A DNA stretch of 64,000 nucleotides from Robiginitalea sp. (GCA_024642005.1 JAHECA010000004.1:97046-161045), one strand, 5' to 3'; positions 26,615 through 35,597 are shown, counted from the stretch's first letter. A program made the numbers and translations. Notes: a model not told the origin generated them from the letters alone.

Positions 26615-27340
26615 ATGGATACCCAAAAATTGCCCATTGATAAAAACGCCTATCTCGAGGGGCAGGTCCTGCTCATCGACAAACCCTCTTCCTGGTCGTC
26701 TTTTCAGGCCGTAAATGCCGTAAGATGGGCCCTTAGGCGGGCTTTCGGCCTCAAGAAAATTAAGGTAGGGCACGCCGGCACCCTCGACCCACTGGCTACC
26801 GGCCTGCTCATTTTATGCACCGGAAAAAGCACCCGCCGTATTGCCGAACTACAGGGCATGCCCAAGGAATATACCGGTACAATTCACCTGGGGGCCACCA
26901 CAGCCTCATACGACCTGGAAACCGAGCCCAGCGAGCAACTCCCCACAGCGCACCTTACTCCCGAAATGCTGGAGGCCGCCACTGCCCGCCTGACCGGCGA
27001 AATTACCCAGCAACCTCCGGTTTTCTCGGCCATCAAAAAGGACGGCAAACGGTTGTACGAGTACGCCCGAAGCGGGCAGGAAGTGGACGTCCCCTTCCGG
27101 ACAGTACAGATCGAGGCCTTCGAACTGACGCGCATCGCCCTGCCCGAGGTAGCCTTCCGCATCCGCTGCAGCAAGGGCACCTACATCCGCTCCCTGGCCC
27201 ACGATTTCGGTCAGGACCTGGGCACCGGTGCCTACCTTTCGGCCCTGAGAAGAACCAAAATAGGTCCTTATACCGTAGATAAAGCAATTACCCCCGATGC
27301 CTTCAAAGCGGCGCTGCGTGAGGCCGGGCTTGAAATCTGA
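26615..27340 (+). CDS. truB: tRNA pseudouridine(55) synthase
   Basis: The 241-residue TruB converts U55 to pseudouridine in the T-loop of tRNAs. The catalytic Asp is in VGHAGTLDPLATGLL. Other family blocks are LLIDKPSSWSSFQAV, RLTGEITQQPPVFSAIKKDGKRLYEYAR and CSKGTYIRSLAHDFG. The ATG at 26615 follows the uppP stop by two bases; the longer frame overlapping uppP was discarded. Confidence 0.96.
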   Translation: MDTQKLPIDKNAYLEGQVLLIDKPSSWSSFQAVNAVRWALRRAFGLKKIKVGHAGTLDPLATGLLILCTGKSTRRIAELQGMPKEYTGTIHLGATTASYDLETEPSEQLPTAHLTPEMLEAATARLTGEITQQPPVFSAIKKDGKRLYEYARSGQEVDVPFRTVQIEAFELTRIALPEVAFRIRCSKGTYIRSLAHDFGQDLGTGAYLSALRRTKIGPYTVDKAITPDAFKAALREAGLEI

Positions 27341-27407
27341 CACCCCGCGAGGGGCCAGAAGGGGGTGCAGTCATAAAATAATTTAGGTAATTCGCGGTTA
27401 TAGCCTT

Positions 27408-28133
27408 ATGAACCTGACCCGTCCGCAACTGGCTTTGTTGATTACGGCCTTTTCCATGGGAATCGTGGTGTTGACCCTGTTCAACATCCACCTGAATTCG
27501 ACCGTTGAGGAGGAGTATGTCATCGAAATGAGCCTGGCAGACGAAGAGCTCGAGGCCCTTCTCGAAGAGAAGGAAAAACTGGAGGAAGAACTGGCCCAGG
27601 CTGATCCCATCAAAAGCCACATGGCCCTGAACGAAACGGCCAAACCAACTTTTGGCAACCCGGAACCCCTTAAAACGCTGGACCAGCTGCTGGCTGAACG
27701 GGAGGCAAACGCTGAATCGGCTTCAAACGAAGAACTCACCGATAACGGGGAGTATTCGAGCCAGCTGCAGGAGTTGGCCAAAAAGAGGGAAGAGAGCAAA
27801 CAACTCCTGGGAGAACTGGAGGCCGAAAAAAAAGAATACACCCATTACCAAAAAGAAAAACGCACTTCGATTACCTACTCCCTGGTAGACCGGAACGCCT
27901 ATGAATTGCCACCCCCCATCTACACCTGTATCGAAGGAGGCAAAGTGGTTGTCAACATCACAGTAGACCAGCTCGGGTACGTACTTTCCGCCGATTTCAA
28001 CGAGAGCAGCTCTGGCACCTCCAATGGGTGCCTGGTAGAAATGGCCATCCAGTACGCCCTAAGAGCCCGTTTCAGCAAATCGGATCGTGCCACCCAGAAA
28101 GGCACCATCACCTATCTTTTCCAAAGTAAGTAA
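27408..28133 (+). CDS. Membrane-anchored coiled-coil protein, TonB-like architecture
   Basis: This 241-residue protein has one N-terminal membrane helix (about residues 8-26), a very acidic Glu/Leu-rich coiled coil (about 38-65 and 100-150), and a small C-terminal domain. That domain reads KVVVNITVDQLGYVLSADFNESSSGTSNGCLVEMAIQYALRARF in overall shape, resembling TonB C-terminal or gliding-motility energy-transducer-like domains. No enzymatic motif is seen. The function is unassigned. The last 75 bases overlap the thioredoxin-like gene antisense. Confidence 0.7.
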   Translation: MNLTRPQLALLITAFSMGIVVLTLFNIHLNSTVEEEYVIEMSLADEELEALLEEKEKLEEELAQADPIKSHMALNETAKPTFGNPEPLKTLDQLLAEREANAESASNEELTDNGEYSSQLQELAKKREESKQLLGELEAEKKEYTHYQKEKRTSITYSLVDRNAYELPPPIYTCIEGGKVVVNITVDQLGYVLSADFNESSSGTSNGCLVEMAIQYALRARFSKSDRATQKGTITYLFQSK

Positions 28134-28745
28134 GGCCACCAATTCTGAAAGAAGCGCCTGCCCCCTGTCGCGGTTGTACCACCGTTGCATGGTTTCCCGC
28201 AGCTCCGGGCTAAGGGTGCCGTGCTGTTCCTTATACTTCCTGACCATCCTCATGAGAACGGCCGGCCTGGGGCCCCAGCTGGCCTGTACCTCCAGCGAAT
28301 CGGGGTCAAGCACGAGCAGCTTGGGAATTGCCAGGGCGCCTTCGGTCCGGTAGCGGTCAATGAGGTCGGGATGTGCGTCGCGCAGGGCAATGCGCAATTC
28401 AATGTTCGGAGAACTGCTGGCAAAGGCCTGCAGTACAGGAAGTACCGGAGCGGCGTCTCCGCACCAGCTTTCGGTCAGCACCAACCAGATTTGGGGCCGC
28501 ACCCCTTGCGACAACCAGCTGACCGTGGTATCGGGAAGTTTGAATTGCTTTTCCCAGCGACGCATTCGCCGGTGGTTCAGCTGGGTATAGTCGATATAGG
28601 CCTGAGAGGGATTAGACCCTGTAGTGGTCTGTGCTGCGGCGTGCCCGGCGACCAACTCGCGGTAGCCTTCGTAGCTGTACGAGCTATCCAGGGCCTGTTT
28701 GACCAGATTTCGCCCGTATGCGGGGCCTTTGCTTTTAGATTCCAT
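28059..28745 (-). CDS. Thioredoxin-family protein
   Basis: The 228-residue cytoplasmic protein has a thioredoxin-like core: WLVLTESWCGDAAPVLPVLQAFA, then IPKLLVLDPDSLEV. The CxxC is reduced to a single cysteine (WCGDA, about residue 98), so it is unlikely to be a classical dithiol oxidoreductase. This matches the single-Cys thioredoxin-like family common in flavobacteria. The C-terminal 25 codons overlap the convergent TonB-like gene. A six-base-pair GC hairpin (28757-28771) sits 12 bases upstream of the start. Confidence 0.8.
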   Translation of the reverse strand: MESKSKGPAYGRNLVKQALDSSYSYEGYRELVAGHAAAQTTTGSNPSQAYIDYTQLNHRRMRRWEKQFKLPDTTVSWLSQGVRPQIWLVLTESWCGDAAPVLPVLQAFASSSPNIELRIALRDAHPDLIDRYRTEGALAIPKLLVLDPDSLEVQASWGPRPAVLMRMVRKYKEQHGTLSPELRETMQRWYNRDRGQALLSELVALLTLEKIGDGAFLGGTIRFAETGS

Positions 28746-28823
28746 ACCCAGTACTGCCGGCGTCGCGCCGGATGTTAGACTCCCTTGGTAGGTCGAAGTG
28801 TGTAAACCTTACACCGGTGCAGG

Positions 28824-30227
28824 TCATGGTGTGCTTTCAGGGTTAATTGCCAGTACCTGGAACAGTTTGGCCTGGGCCATCAAATACTTGTTCTGAACCT
28901 CATTGGCTTTGAGTCGGGCATCAATCAGGGCGCGTTCGCGGCTGTTGATCAGGAACAGGGAGCTCTCGCCAAACCCAAACTTGCGGTCTTCGGCCTGCAG
29001 AAGGCGTTCATAGTTGGCCACTATATCGGCAATCAACACATTCTGCCGCTCGAAGGAAGCCAGTTCGTAGCGGATGGAAGATACCTTGTTTCGGATGCTC
29101 AGCCGGGCATTGTCGCGCTCCAGGAGCGCATCCTGCAGCTTGAACTGTGCCATTTTCAGCGCTCCGCGCTCTTTCCGCAGGAAGAGTGGCATACGAAAGC
29201 TCAGGCCGCCCTTGTACTGCTGGGTTTCAAAAGATGAGATGCGGTCTGGCGTCTCGGTCAGGAAATTGTATTCCAGGTTTATCTCGGGAAGCAACTGGTT
29301 TACCTTGAGCCGTTTTTCCACCTCCAGGCCCCGAATCTTATAATCGAGGGAAAGCAGCTTGGGGTGTGTGGCAAGGTCGAGGGTATCGGGGTCGCTCGGG
29401 CCGAGCCTTAGGCCCGATGCCACCCCTGGGTCGGTCTGCGGTTGCACCGCCTCGGCCAGCTCCAGCGGCACGTCGCCTTCGGCCCACAAATAATTCGAGA
29501 GGTTCAGCACTGCTTCGCGCAGGCGAACACGGGCCTGCTCCAGGCTCAGGGCCCGGTTTTCGTAGGCAATTCTGGCTTCGACAGTATCAATGGCGGCGAG
29601 TTCGCCGGCCAGGGCGCTTTGGCGGATTCCCTGCAGGCGGCGTTCGGCGTTGGCGACAAACCGGCTGTAAACCTGTTCGTCCCTGTAGGCCTGCAGCCAG
29701 TCGAAATACGTGGCGGAGGCATCAAAAAGGACCTGGTTGATCATCAGGTCACGGTCGGCAAGGCTTTGCTGCTCAAAATACCGGGCTTTTCTCAGGGTGG
29801 CCATACGCTCGTTAGTCCAGAGTCCCTTTGCCAGCGAGACCGATACCCCGGCACTGTACAGCCCGTCTGCCGGCACGGTTTCTGCCGGGTTCAGGTAATC
29901 GCCTTCGTTCTGTTCGAACTGGCCTTTGAATTCAACGCCATACCAGGTCGGTATCTTGAAGGCGGCGTTGAGCCGGTCATAATAGGTGCTGCCCTGGAAG
30001 TCCTTCCGGCTGTAGTCTACTTCGAGCTTGGGGTCAAAGCCCCCCCTGGATTGCTGCAGCGCGGCCTCCCCGGCCACGGCCACAAGCCGGGCCTGCCGTG
30101 CTATCGGATGGAACTGCCTGACCCGGGCCAGGTAGGCCTCGAAGTCGAGCAACAGGCTGTCTTGCTGGCCCTGGAGCTGCATGGCACCGGCAAGGAGCAG
30201 AAGCATAAATTTCAGAGCAGGTCTCAT
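28824..30227 (-). CDS. TolC-family outer membrane efflux protein
   Basis: This 467-residue protein has an N-terminal signal peptide and alternating alpha-helical hairpins with the TolC/OEP repeat pattern (two related halves, long Gln/Arg/Leu-rich helices ending NKYLMAQAKLFQVL). It should form the trimeric outer-membrane channel of a tripartite exporter. Its ATG overlaps the HlyD stop by four bases, so it is the last gene of the tetR-ABC-hlyD-tolC operon. Confidence 0.9.
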   Translation of the reverse strand: MRPALKFMLLLLAGAMQLQGQQDSLLLDFEAYLARVRQFHPIARQARLVAVAGEAALQQSRGGFDPKLEVDYSRKDFQGSTYYDRLNAAFKIPTWYGVEFKGQFEQNEGDYLNPAETVPADGLYSAGVSVSLAKGLWTNERMATLRKARYFEQQSLADRDLMINQVLFDASATYFDWLQAYRDEQVYSRFVANAERRLQGIRQSALAGELAAIDTVEARIAYENRALSLEQARVRLREAVLNLSNYLWAEGDVPLELAEAVQPQTDPGVASGLRLGPSDPDTLDLATHPKLLSLDYKIRGLEVEKRLKVNQLLPEINLEYNFLTETPDRISSFETQQYKGGLSFRMPLFLRKERGALKMAQFKLQDALLERDNARLSIRNKVSSIRYELASFERQNVLIADIVANYERLLQAEDRKFGFGESSLFLINSRERALIDARLKANEVQNKYLMAQAKLFQVLAINPESTP

Positions 30228-31576
30228 TTTTTTGCAGAGGTTTCAGAAGATGCCGGATTTTGGTAATAGTTTGGGGGGAAGCCATTGAGCTGCCTCCAGA
30301 GTTCAAACCAGATAGGTACGTCCTGAAGCAGTGCCAGGGAGCGTGCCCCGGAACCCACGCGTATCTCTTTGGGCCAGGGATGATCGTCGGCATCGGGGGC
30401 GATCAGGATGCGGTATTTTCCGTTCGGGCTGATATAGGTTTCCTGCGCCACTACCTTACCCCCGTAGGTTCCGTACGAAACATTGGGCCAGCCGCTGAAC
30501 ACGATGGCGGGCCAGCCGTCAAACTGGATACGCACTTTTTCCCCAAGGTGTACCAGGGGCAGGTCTATGGGGTCAACATAAGACTCCACGGCCAGGTCGA
30601 TTTCGGTGGGCATAATACTCACCAGGGCGTCTCCTTCTTTAAAGGTTTCCCCTATGCCCGATTGCAGCGCCTTGTTCACAATCCCGCTCTGGGGGGCCCT
30701 GATATAATGGAGGTCAGATCGCTTCTGGTAATTGGCGAACTCGTTCTCGAGCTTGGTAACCTGCGCCTCCGAATCGAATTGGGAAGACTGGGCGGTGTAA
30801 AGGTCGCTCCTCGCTTTGGATATCTTGTCGGTGTACTCGGCCTGTACCCGGCCAATTTCCACCTCAGCGTTAATTACCTCGTTGCGACTGGCCAGCAATT
30901 TGTTTTCCTGGGAGATGAGCTTTGCCTGCGACTCCTGCAACTTCAGGCGTTTATCCTCCACATCGGTCACGGCTTTCAGGCCCTCATCCTGAAGCTGGCT
31001 GGTGCGGTTATACTGCCGCTCGGCTATGGTGAGCTGGGTGTGGGCTGCCTCCAGTTCAATGCTGTCGCTCTCAACCTTCAAATTGGCCTGAATAAGCTTG
31101 TTCCTCGATTGCTGCAACTTGAGGTCACGCTCGTTTGCCAGGGCTCCGATCTGGGTCTGCAGGGCCCCCACTTTCTCCTGATAGGAACCTACCGAGCGGC
31201 TTTTGGCATCGATCTGCAGCTGGGTGCGTTCGACCAGCCTGGGATCGAAATACTCGTTTTTTACCTCCGAGATAAAAAGAATGGTATCTCCCTGCTCCAC
31301 AAAATCTCCTTCCCGCACAAACCACTTTTCAATGCGGCCCGGAATCGGGGATTGGACCGTCTGTGGGCGCTGGTTAGGCTGCAGGGTGGTCAGGTATCCG
31401 TTCCCGCTTATGGTCTGGGTCCAGGGCAGGAACAAGATGACCACCACCAGGCCGGAAAAGACCAGCAAAAGACGGTTGATATACCCGTAATGCTTATTGT
31501 GGAAAACCTTGCGGGCAGCCTCATAGCTGCTCAGGTCCACCCTCCGGTTTAGCTTGTTTTCTGTTATGTTCAGCAT
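30224..31576 (-). CDS. HlyD-family periplasmic adaptor (membrane fusion protein)
   Basis: The 450-residue protein has one membrane helix near residues 36-56, a split lipoyl/barrel-sandwich domain (GRIEKWFVREGDFVEQGDTIL and IRAPQSGIVNKALQSGIGETFKEGDAL), a long coiled-coil hairpin at about 120-300, and a beta-barrel end. It bridges an inner-membrane ABC exporter to the TolC channel. It follows the ABC gene by seven bases and overlaps tolC by four. Confidence 0.92.
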   Translation of the reverse strand: MLNITENKLNRRVDLSSYEAARKVFHNKHYGYINRLLLVFSGLVVVILFLPWTQTISGNGYLTTLQPNQRPQTVQSPIPGRIEKWFVREGDFVEQGDTILFISEVKNEYFDPRLVERTQLQIDAKSRSVGSYQEKVGALQTQIGALANERDLKLQQSRNKLIQANLKVESDSIELEAAHTQLTIAERQYNRTSQLQDEGLKAVTDVEDKRLKLQESQAKLISQENKLLASRNEVINAEVEIGRVQAEYTDKISKARSDLYTAQSSQFDSEAQVTKLENEFANYQKRSDLHYIRAPQSGIVNKALQSGIGETFKEGDALVSIMPTEIDLAVESYVDPIDLPLVHLGEKVRIQFDGWPAIVFSGWPNVSYGTYGGKVVAQETYISPNGKYRILIAPDADDHPWPKEIRVGSGARSLALLQDVPIWFELWRQLNGFPPNYYQNPASSETSAKK

Positions 31577-31583
31577 GGTCTGC

Positions 31584-33245
31584 TCAGTTTACGATCTGTC
31601 CGTCCTTCATCTGTACGACCTGGCCGCAGCAGGGTGCCCAGTCGGGGTTGGTGCTCACTACGATCATTGTCCACCCATTGGCAGGGTCGGTAAGGAATTT
31701 CATGATGCGATTTGCTTCCTCTTTCTCGAACTGGTCCAGGGGGTCTTTGAGGATCAGCAACCGGGGCCTGTGAATGACGCTGCGTGCCAGCACAATCTTC
31801 TTGGCCACCGTATACGGAATTTGCCGGCCCTCAGGGTAAAGCATGGTTTTAATTCCTTTGGGCTGCTCCTGTACGAATGAAAGCAGGCCGGTCTGTTCCA
31901 GGGCCCAATACACCCGTTCAATGGGGATATCGGTATCGCCGAAGGTGAGGTTGTCGAGAATGGTGCCTTCGAAAGGCGATTCCTCGGGCAGGGACTGGCC
32001 GATAAGCGCCCGGTAATGACTCAGCAATATGCCTTTCAGGGAAACATTGTTCACGAAAATGCGGCCCGAATCGGGTTCCAGCACCCCGGCAATAAGGCGA
32101 AGCAGGGTGGTCTTTCCCGAACCGCCCGGGCCCTGTATCAGGGTCGTGGTGCCGGGTTTAAGGGTCAGGGAAACTCCGTCTACCACATTGCGAGAACCAT
32201 CTGGATTCCTGTAGGTGACCTTATCGAGTACGACCCCCAGTGCGTCTTCGTCGCCAAAGGGCTCTTCTCCTTCCTGGGGTTCCAGCTCCTTGTCTACCAC
32301 CTGTCCCAGCTTCTCCAGTGAAGTGAGCAGGTCGTAAAAGGTTTCGAGGCCCATGATTAACTTTTCTACTGAACTGATTACCAGCAGGATGATGATCTCG
32401 GCCGCCACGAATTGCCCGATATTCATCTCCTGGTTTAGCACCAGCAACCCGCCGATGAGCAGCAGTCCGGCAGTGACCAACAGCTTGAAGCCAATCATCT
32501 GGACGAACTGGACCACCAGAACCCGGAAGTGACCTTCGCGGGCGTCGAGGTAAGCACTCACCAGGCGATCGTTCTTGTCCAGGGCATGCGACGTCTTCCC
32601 GGAAAGCTTAAAACTGATTACCGATCGGGCCACCTCCTGTATCCAGTGGGCCACCTTGTATTTGTATTTTGATTCCTCCAGGCTGGTTTCAAGCCCCTTC
32701 TGGGCTGTAAACTTAAAAACCACATAGATCAGCATCACCAGCAATAACCCGTACAGGATAAAGAACGGATGGTAGAAGGACAGCAGCAGCAGGCCCAGAA
32801 TTATCTGCAACAGGGCCGCCGGAAAATCAACCAGGATCTTGGAGAGCGACTTTTGCACGGTCAGGGTGTCAAAAAACCGGTTGGCCAGCTCAGGGGGATA
32901 GTAATCTTCCAATTCACTCATTTTAATTTTCGGAAAACGATAGGTGAATTCAAAGGACGAACGCATAAATATCTTCTGCTGTAGGTTTTCGATAATCCGG
33001 ATCTGCATGAGTTGCAGCAACCCCACAAACCCGACTCCAAGGGTTACCAGCACGACCAGTACGATCCAGGAAGTACTGACCTGGGCTCCCTGAATCAGGT
33101 TGATGATCGCCTGTATCCCCAGGGGGAGCGACAGGTTTACCAACCCGGCGAAAATAGCGTAATAGAAAATCTGGAAAACATCCCTCTTTTCGAGGCTCAG
33201 CAACCCTATCAGGCGTTGCCAGGCGGTATAGATGTGTTTAGTCAT
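31584..33245 (-). CDS. ABC exporter-like protein with a degenerate ATPase domain
   Basis: This 553-residue half-transporter has five to six membrane helices in residues 25-300 and an ABC domain at about 335-553. There is no N-terminal C39 peptidase. Walker A is intact (GPGGSGKTT, 372-380) and the Q-loop Gln417 is kept. However, the LSGGQ position reads IPYTV (476-480), Walker B reads LLILKDP (Lys500 where the Mg-binding Asp belongs, Asp501 where the catalytic Glu belongs), and the switch His is Thr532. As a homodimer it should be a poor or inactive ATPase. It sits in an operon with TetR, HlyD and TolC genes. Substrate unknown. Confidence 0.88.
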   Translation of the reverse strand: MTKHIYTAWQRLIGLLSLEKRDVFQIFYYAIFAGLVNLSLPLGIQAIINLIQGAQVSTSWIVLVVLVTLGVGFVGLLQLMQIRIIENLQQKIFMRSSFEFTYRFPKIKMSELEDYYPPELANRFFDTLTVQKSLSKILVDFPAALLQIILGLLLLSFYHPFFILYGLLLVMLIYVVFKFTAQKGLETSLEESKYKYKVAHWIQEVARSVISFKLSGKTSHALDKNDRLVSAYLDAREGHFRVLVVQFVQMIGFKLLVTAGLLLIGGLLVLNQEMNIGQFVAAEIIILLVISSVEKLIMGLETFYDLLTSLEKLGQVVDKELEPQEGEEPFGDEDALGVVLDKVTYRNPDGSRNVVDGVSLTLKPGTTTLIQGPGGSGKTTLLRLIAGVLEPDSGRIFVNNVSLKGILLSHYRALIGQSLPEESPFEGTILDNLTFGDTDIPIERVYWALEQTGLLSFVQEQPKGIKTMLYPEGRQIPYTVAKKIVLARSVIHRPRLLILKDPLDQFEKEEANRIMKFLTDPANGWTMIVVSTNPDWAPCCGQVVQMKDGQIVN

Positions 33246-33924
33246 TGGCGGCAGCAGTAACGGTGGAGAAGACCAATTGTCGGAAAAAAGTACCGTGAGC
33301 CCCTGGATCGGTGCAATCGGTCAGAGATGGAAAATGGGCTTGCAGGAAATATTGATGCAGGGAGGACGATAAAACGGTACTCGCCAGGCTCAGGGCGTAG
33401 GGGTACTGCGGGCAGCATGCGCTGATCATCTGCCCGAATCGCCCTACCAGGCGTTTGTAGACTTCAAAGTAGCCCTCCTTGTTTTCCTGATCGACCTCAG
33501 CGGTCAGAAAAGGCTTGAAGTGCTCATTTACCACGATATTGTTCAGGGCCACTTCGTCTATATACGCAAAAGTCGGGTCGGCTTCTACCTTTTGGGTGAG
33601 GACCTCGAGGGCCTTATCCAGCCTTTTTCTGGGGTCTGCAATGCTGTTGGTCATCAGCACCAGCCGGTACTCCATCCACCCCCAATACCACGAGTTCAGG
33701 TAAATGAGGAATTTGTGTTTGTTCTCAAAGTACCGATAGATCGAACTCTCGTTCGAACCGATACGCTCCCCGAGTTTTCGGAAAGTGAAGCGTTCAAACC
33801 CGGTCTCGGAGATGAGCTGTATGCCCTGTTCCACAATGCGCTGGCCCAGGTCAGAAGATTGCGGATCCTTGACGAATACCTTCGGGTTGATAACGATCCG
33901 GAGGTTCTTTAACAAGTCTTGCAT
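33238..33924 (-). CDS. TetR/AcrR-family transcriptional regulator
   Basis: The 228-residue regulator has an extended N-terminus, then a TetR HTH (GQRIVEQGIQLISETGFERFTFRKLGERIGSNESSIYRYFENKHKF) and an all-helical ligand domain. It is the first gene of the efflux operon and overlaps the ABC gene by eight bases, so it probably represses its own operon in response to an exported compound. The start at 33924 was chosen over 33942 because a perfect -7 box (TATGTTTG) occupies 33947-33940. Confidence 0.9.
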   Translation of the reverse strand: MQDLLKNLRIVINPKVFVKDPQSSDLGQRIVEQGIQLISETGFERFTFRKLGERIGSNESSIYRYFENKHKFLIYLNSWYWGWMEYRLVLMTNSIADPRKRLDKALEVLTQKVEADPTFAYIDEVALNNIVVNEHFKPFLTAEVDQENKEGYFEVYKRLVGRFGQMISACCPQYPYALSLASTVLSSSLHQYFLQAHFPSLTDCTDPGAHGTFFRQLVFSTVTAAAND

Positions 33925-33939
33925 GGTCAATAGTTTGTG

Positions 33940-33947
33940 CAAACATA
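33940..33947 (-). promoter_or_regulatory. -7 box of the tetR efflux operon
   Basis: The minus strand reads TATGTTTG (TAnnTTTG), 16 bases before the chosen tetR ATG and adjacent to a palindrome. Confidence 0.65.
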
Positions 33948-33996
33948 ATAGTATTACTATCGTTTTTCAAGTCTTTAACTATTATTTAACGATAGT
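33948..33996. promoter_or_regulatory. Probable TetR operator region
   Basis: A 13-base perfect palindrome, ATAGTATTACTAT (33948-33960), abuts the tetR -7 box. ACTATCGTT (33956-33964) is repeated in inverted form as AACGATAGT (33988-33996). The location immediately upstream of -7 is where an autorepressor would block sigma-factor contact. Confidence 0.55.
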
Positions 33997-34071
33997 TTAT
34001 ATTTTATTTTCCGATCTTTGATAGGGAATCGACAATTTGACGAGCTATTTTTATCATTTAATCAAAATATT

Positions 34072-34425
34072 ATGAGAATATTGGTTTTCATCTCGATTTT
34101 AGCCCTTTTACTCCCACTGGGCACGGCTAATGCACAGCAGCCTCAGGTTACAGAAGGAATGGTCCTGGAACTGGTTAAGCCCGATGGCGATTTCCAGCAC
34201 CTGCAAGTGCCGCGTAAAAACTTTATCATAAAACAGGGGGGCATTGCCAATATGCACGCCCTGAACGGCAACCATGTCGTGGTTGAGCAGGTACAGCAAT
34301 TGGGAGACCAGCATACTGTTGTTGTCAGGCGCCTGGACGGGCGTAAATTTTTCCGCGTCTATCCGACCCTTACGGCGCACTGGCCTGAGGCCCTGCAATC
34401 CGGCGAGCTCCGCCCCGTCAATTAG
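34072..34425 (+). CDS. Small secreted/periplasmic protein of unknown function
   Basis: This 117-residue protein starts with a signal peptide (MRILVFISILALLLPLGTANA) and continues with a compact, probably all-beta domain (MVLELVKPDGDFQHLQVPRKNFIIKQGG). I recognise no family motif. It is divergent from the tetR efflux operon across the putative operator, so it might be co-regulated. The in-frame upstream codons (from 34018) lack homology-like character and precede the signal peptide. Confidence 0.7.
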   Translation: MRILVFISILALLLPLGTANAQQPQVTEGMVLELVKPDGDFQHLQVPRKNFIIKQGGIANMHALNGNHVVVEQVQQLGDQHTVVVRRLDGRKFFRVYPTLTAHWPEALQSGELRPVN

Positions 34426-34459
34426 GTACGCGCATCCATTTTTGGGCTACCTTTAGCCT

Positions 34460-35023
34460 ATGGAGAAACACAGATGCGGATGGTGCCTGGGCGACCCTTT
34501 ATACGAAGCCTATCACGACCAGGAATGGGGTGTGCCGGTACGCGACGACCAGACCCTTTTTGAATTCCTGACACTGGAAACCTTTCAGGCAGGCCTCAGC
34601 TGGATTACTGTGCTGCGCAAAAGGGCACATTTCCGTAAGGTTTTTGACGCATTCGACTTTCACAAGGTGGCCGCTTACGATCAAGCCAAGGTAGAGGCCC
34701 TGCTCGCAGACCCCGGTATTATCCGCAACCGACTGAAGGTGGCAGCCGCCATTTCGAATGCGCAGGCTTTTCTGAAAATCAGGGAAGAATTCGGGAGTTT
34801 CTCAGACTACATCTGGGGCTTTACAGGTGGGCGCCCCATCAAAAATGCCGTGGCCGATTACAAATTGGCCCCCGCCACTACAGAACGCTCCGACCAGATC
34901 AGCAAAGACCTGAAGAAGCGCGGTTTTAAATTTGTCGGCAGTACGGTAATCTACGCCCATATGCAGGCTACCGGGATGGTAAATGACCACGAGGTAAGGT
35001 GTTTCCGCTATGAGGAAGTTTGA
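34460..35023 (+). CDS. tag: DNA-3-methyladenine glycosylase I
   Basis: The 187-residue TagA-type glycosylase removes 3-methyladenine from DNA. The family start RCGWCLGDPLYEAYHDQEWG is present, with its zinc Cys/His ligands, followed by LTLETFQAGLSWITVLRKR and, near the end, KRGFKFVGSTVIYAHMQATGMVNDH with the second Cys/His pair. A near-consensus TACCTTTA lies four bases before the ATG. The 3' end overlaps the following unknown gene by 14 bases. Confidence 0.95.
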   Translation: MEKHRCGWCLGDPLYEAYHDQEWGVPVRDDQTLFEFLTLETFQAGLSWITVLRKRAHFRKVFDAFDFHKVAAYDQAKVEALLADPGIIRNRLKVAAAISNAQAFLKIREEFGSFSDYIWGFTGGRPIKNAVADYKLAPATTERSDQISKDLKKRGFKFVGSTVIYAHMQATGMVNDHEVRCFRYEEV

Positions 35024-35597
35024 ATGGGTTTTGCTGCTCGGGCTATGGCTCTTCCCCCTGACAGGACTTGGACAGCCCCGGGCCGAAGGGGCACACAGAA
35101 TACGCAAAGTACAATTTCCGCAGGCGGCGCTGGAGCTCCTTGAGCCTTTTACTAACGATGCTCGCAGCATCCGATTCTATCGCGAAGGCGAAGGCGACCG
35201 GGTCGGTTTTGCCGCCCGTTTCCGGAAAGACCGGCTCACCTACCGGGTTGATTTCGATACGGCGGGGGGCCTGGTGCTGGCCGGGCTTAGTGTTCGCCCG
35301 ATAGACTTGCCACAGGAAGCCTGGGGCCGTATCCAGATCTGGCAGGACGCGCGGTTCAGCGCTAGCCGGGTTCGCGATATCTGGCAGACCTACCCGCGGT
35401 TGGCCTTCCACACAGATGGGGATACCTTCCGCACTGCCTTTCAGAACCTGCTCGTGCCGCAACTGCGCTATGAAATCGTCCTGCAGGTTCGTTCCGGCGA
35501 TACCCGGGGCACCTACCGGGCCATTTTCGACAGCGAAGGAAATTTCCTGGAGCTTGTTCAGGTGGCGCCTCCCAACCACGAGCACGTTTTGTACTGA
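35010..35597 (+). CDS. Secreted protein of unknown function
   Basis: The 195-residue protein has a signal peptide (MRKFEWVLLLGLWLFPLTGLGQ) and a globular region of mixed Arg/Asp-rich strands (RLTYRVDFDTAGGLVLAG, YEIVLQVRSGDTRGTYRAIF). No enzyme motif or known domain is recognised; the pattern resembles small beta-rich periplasmic proteins. It starts inside the 3' end of tag (14-base overlap), so translation is probably coupled. Confidence 0.7.
   Translation: MRKFEWVLLLGLWLFPLTGLGQPRAEGAHRIRKVQFPQAALELLEPFTNDARSIRFYREGEGDRVGFAARFRKDRLTYRVDFDTAGGLVLAGLSVRPIDLPQEAWGRIQIWQDARFSASRVRDIWQTYPRLAFHTDGDTFRTAFQNLLVPQLRYEIVLQVRSGDTRGTYRAIFDSEGNFLELVQVAPPNHEHVLY

Noticed and set aside
30260..31552. 430-codon plus-strand ORF antisense to the HlyD gene
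   Set aside because: It mirrors a convincing adaptor protein in an intact operon; the antisense translation is low-complexity hydrophobic sequence without motifs.
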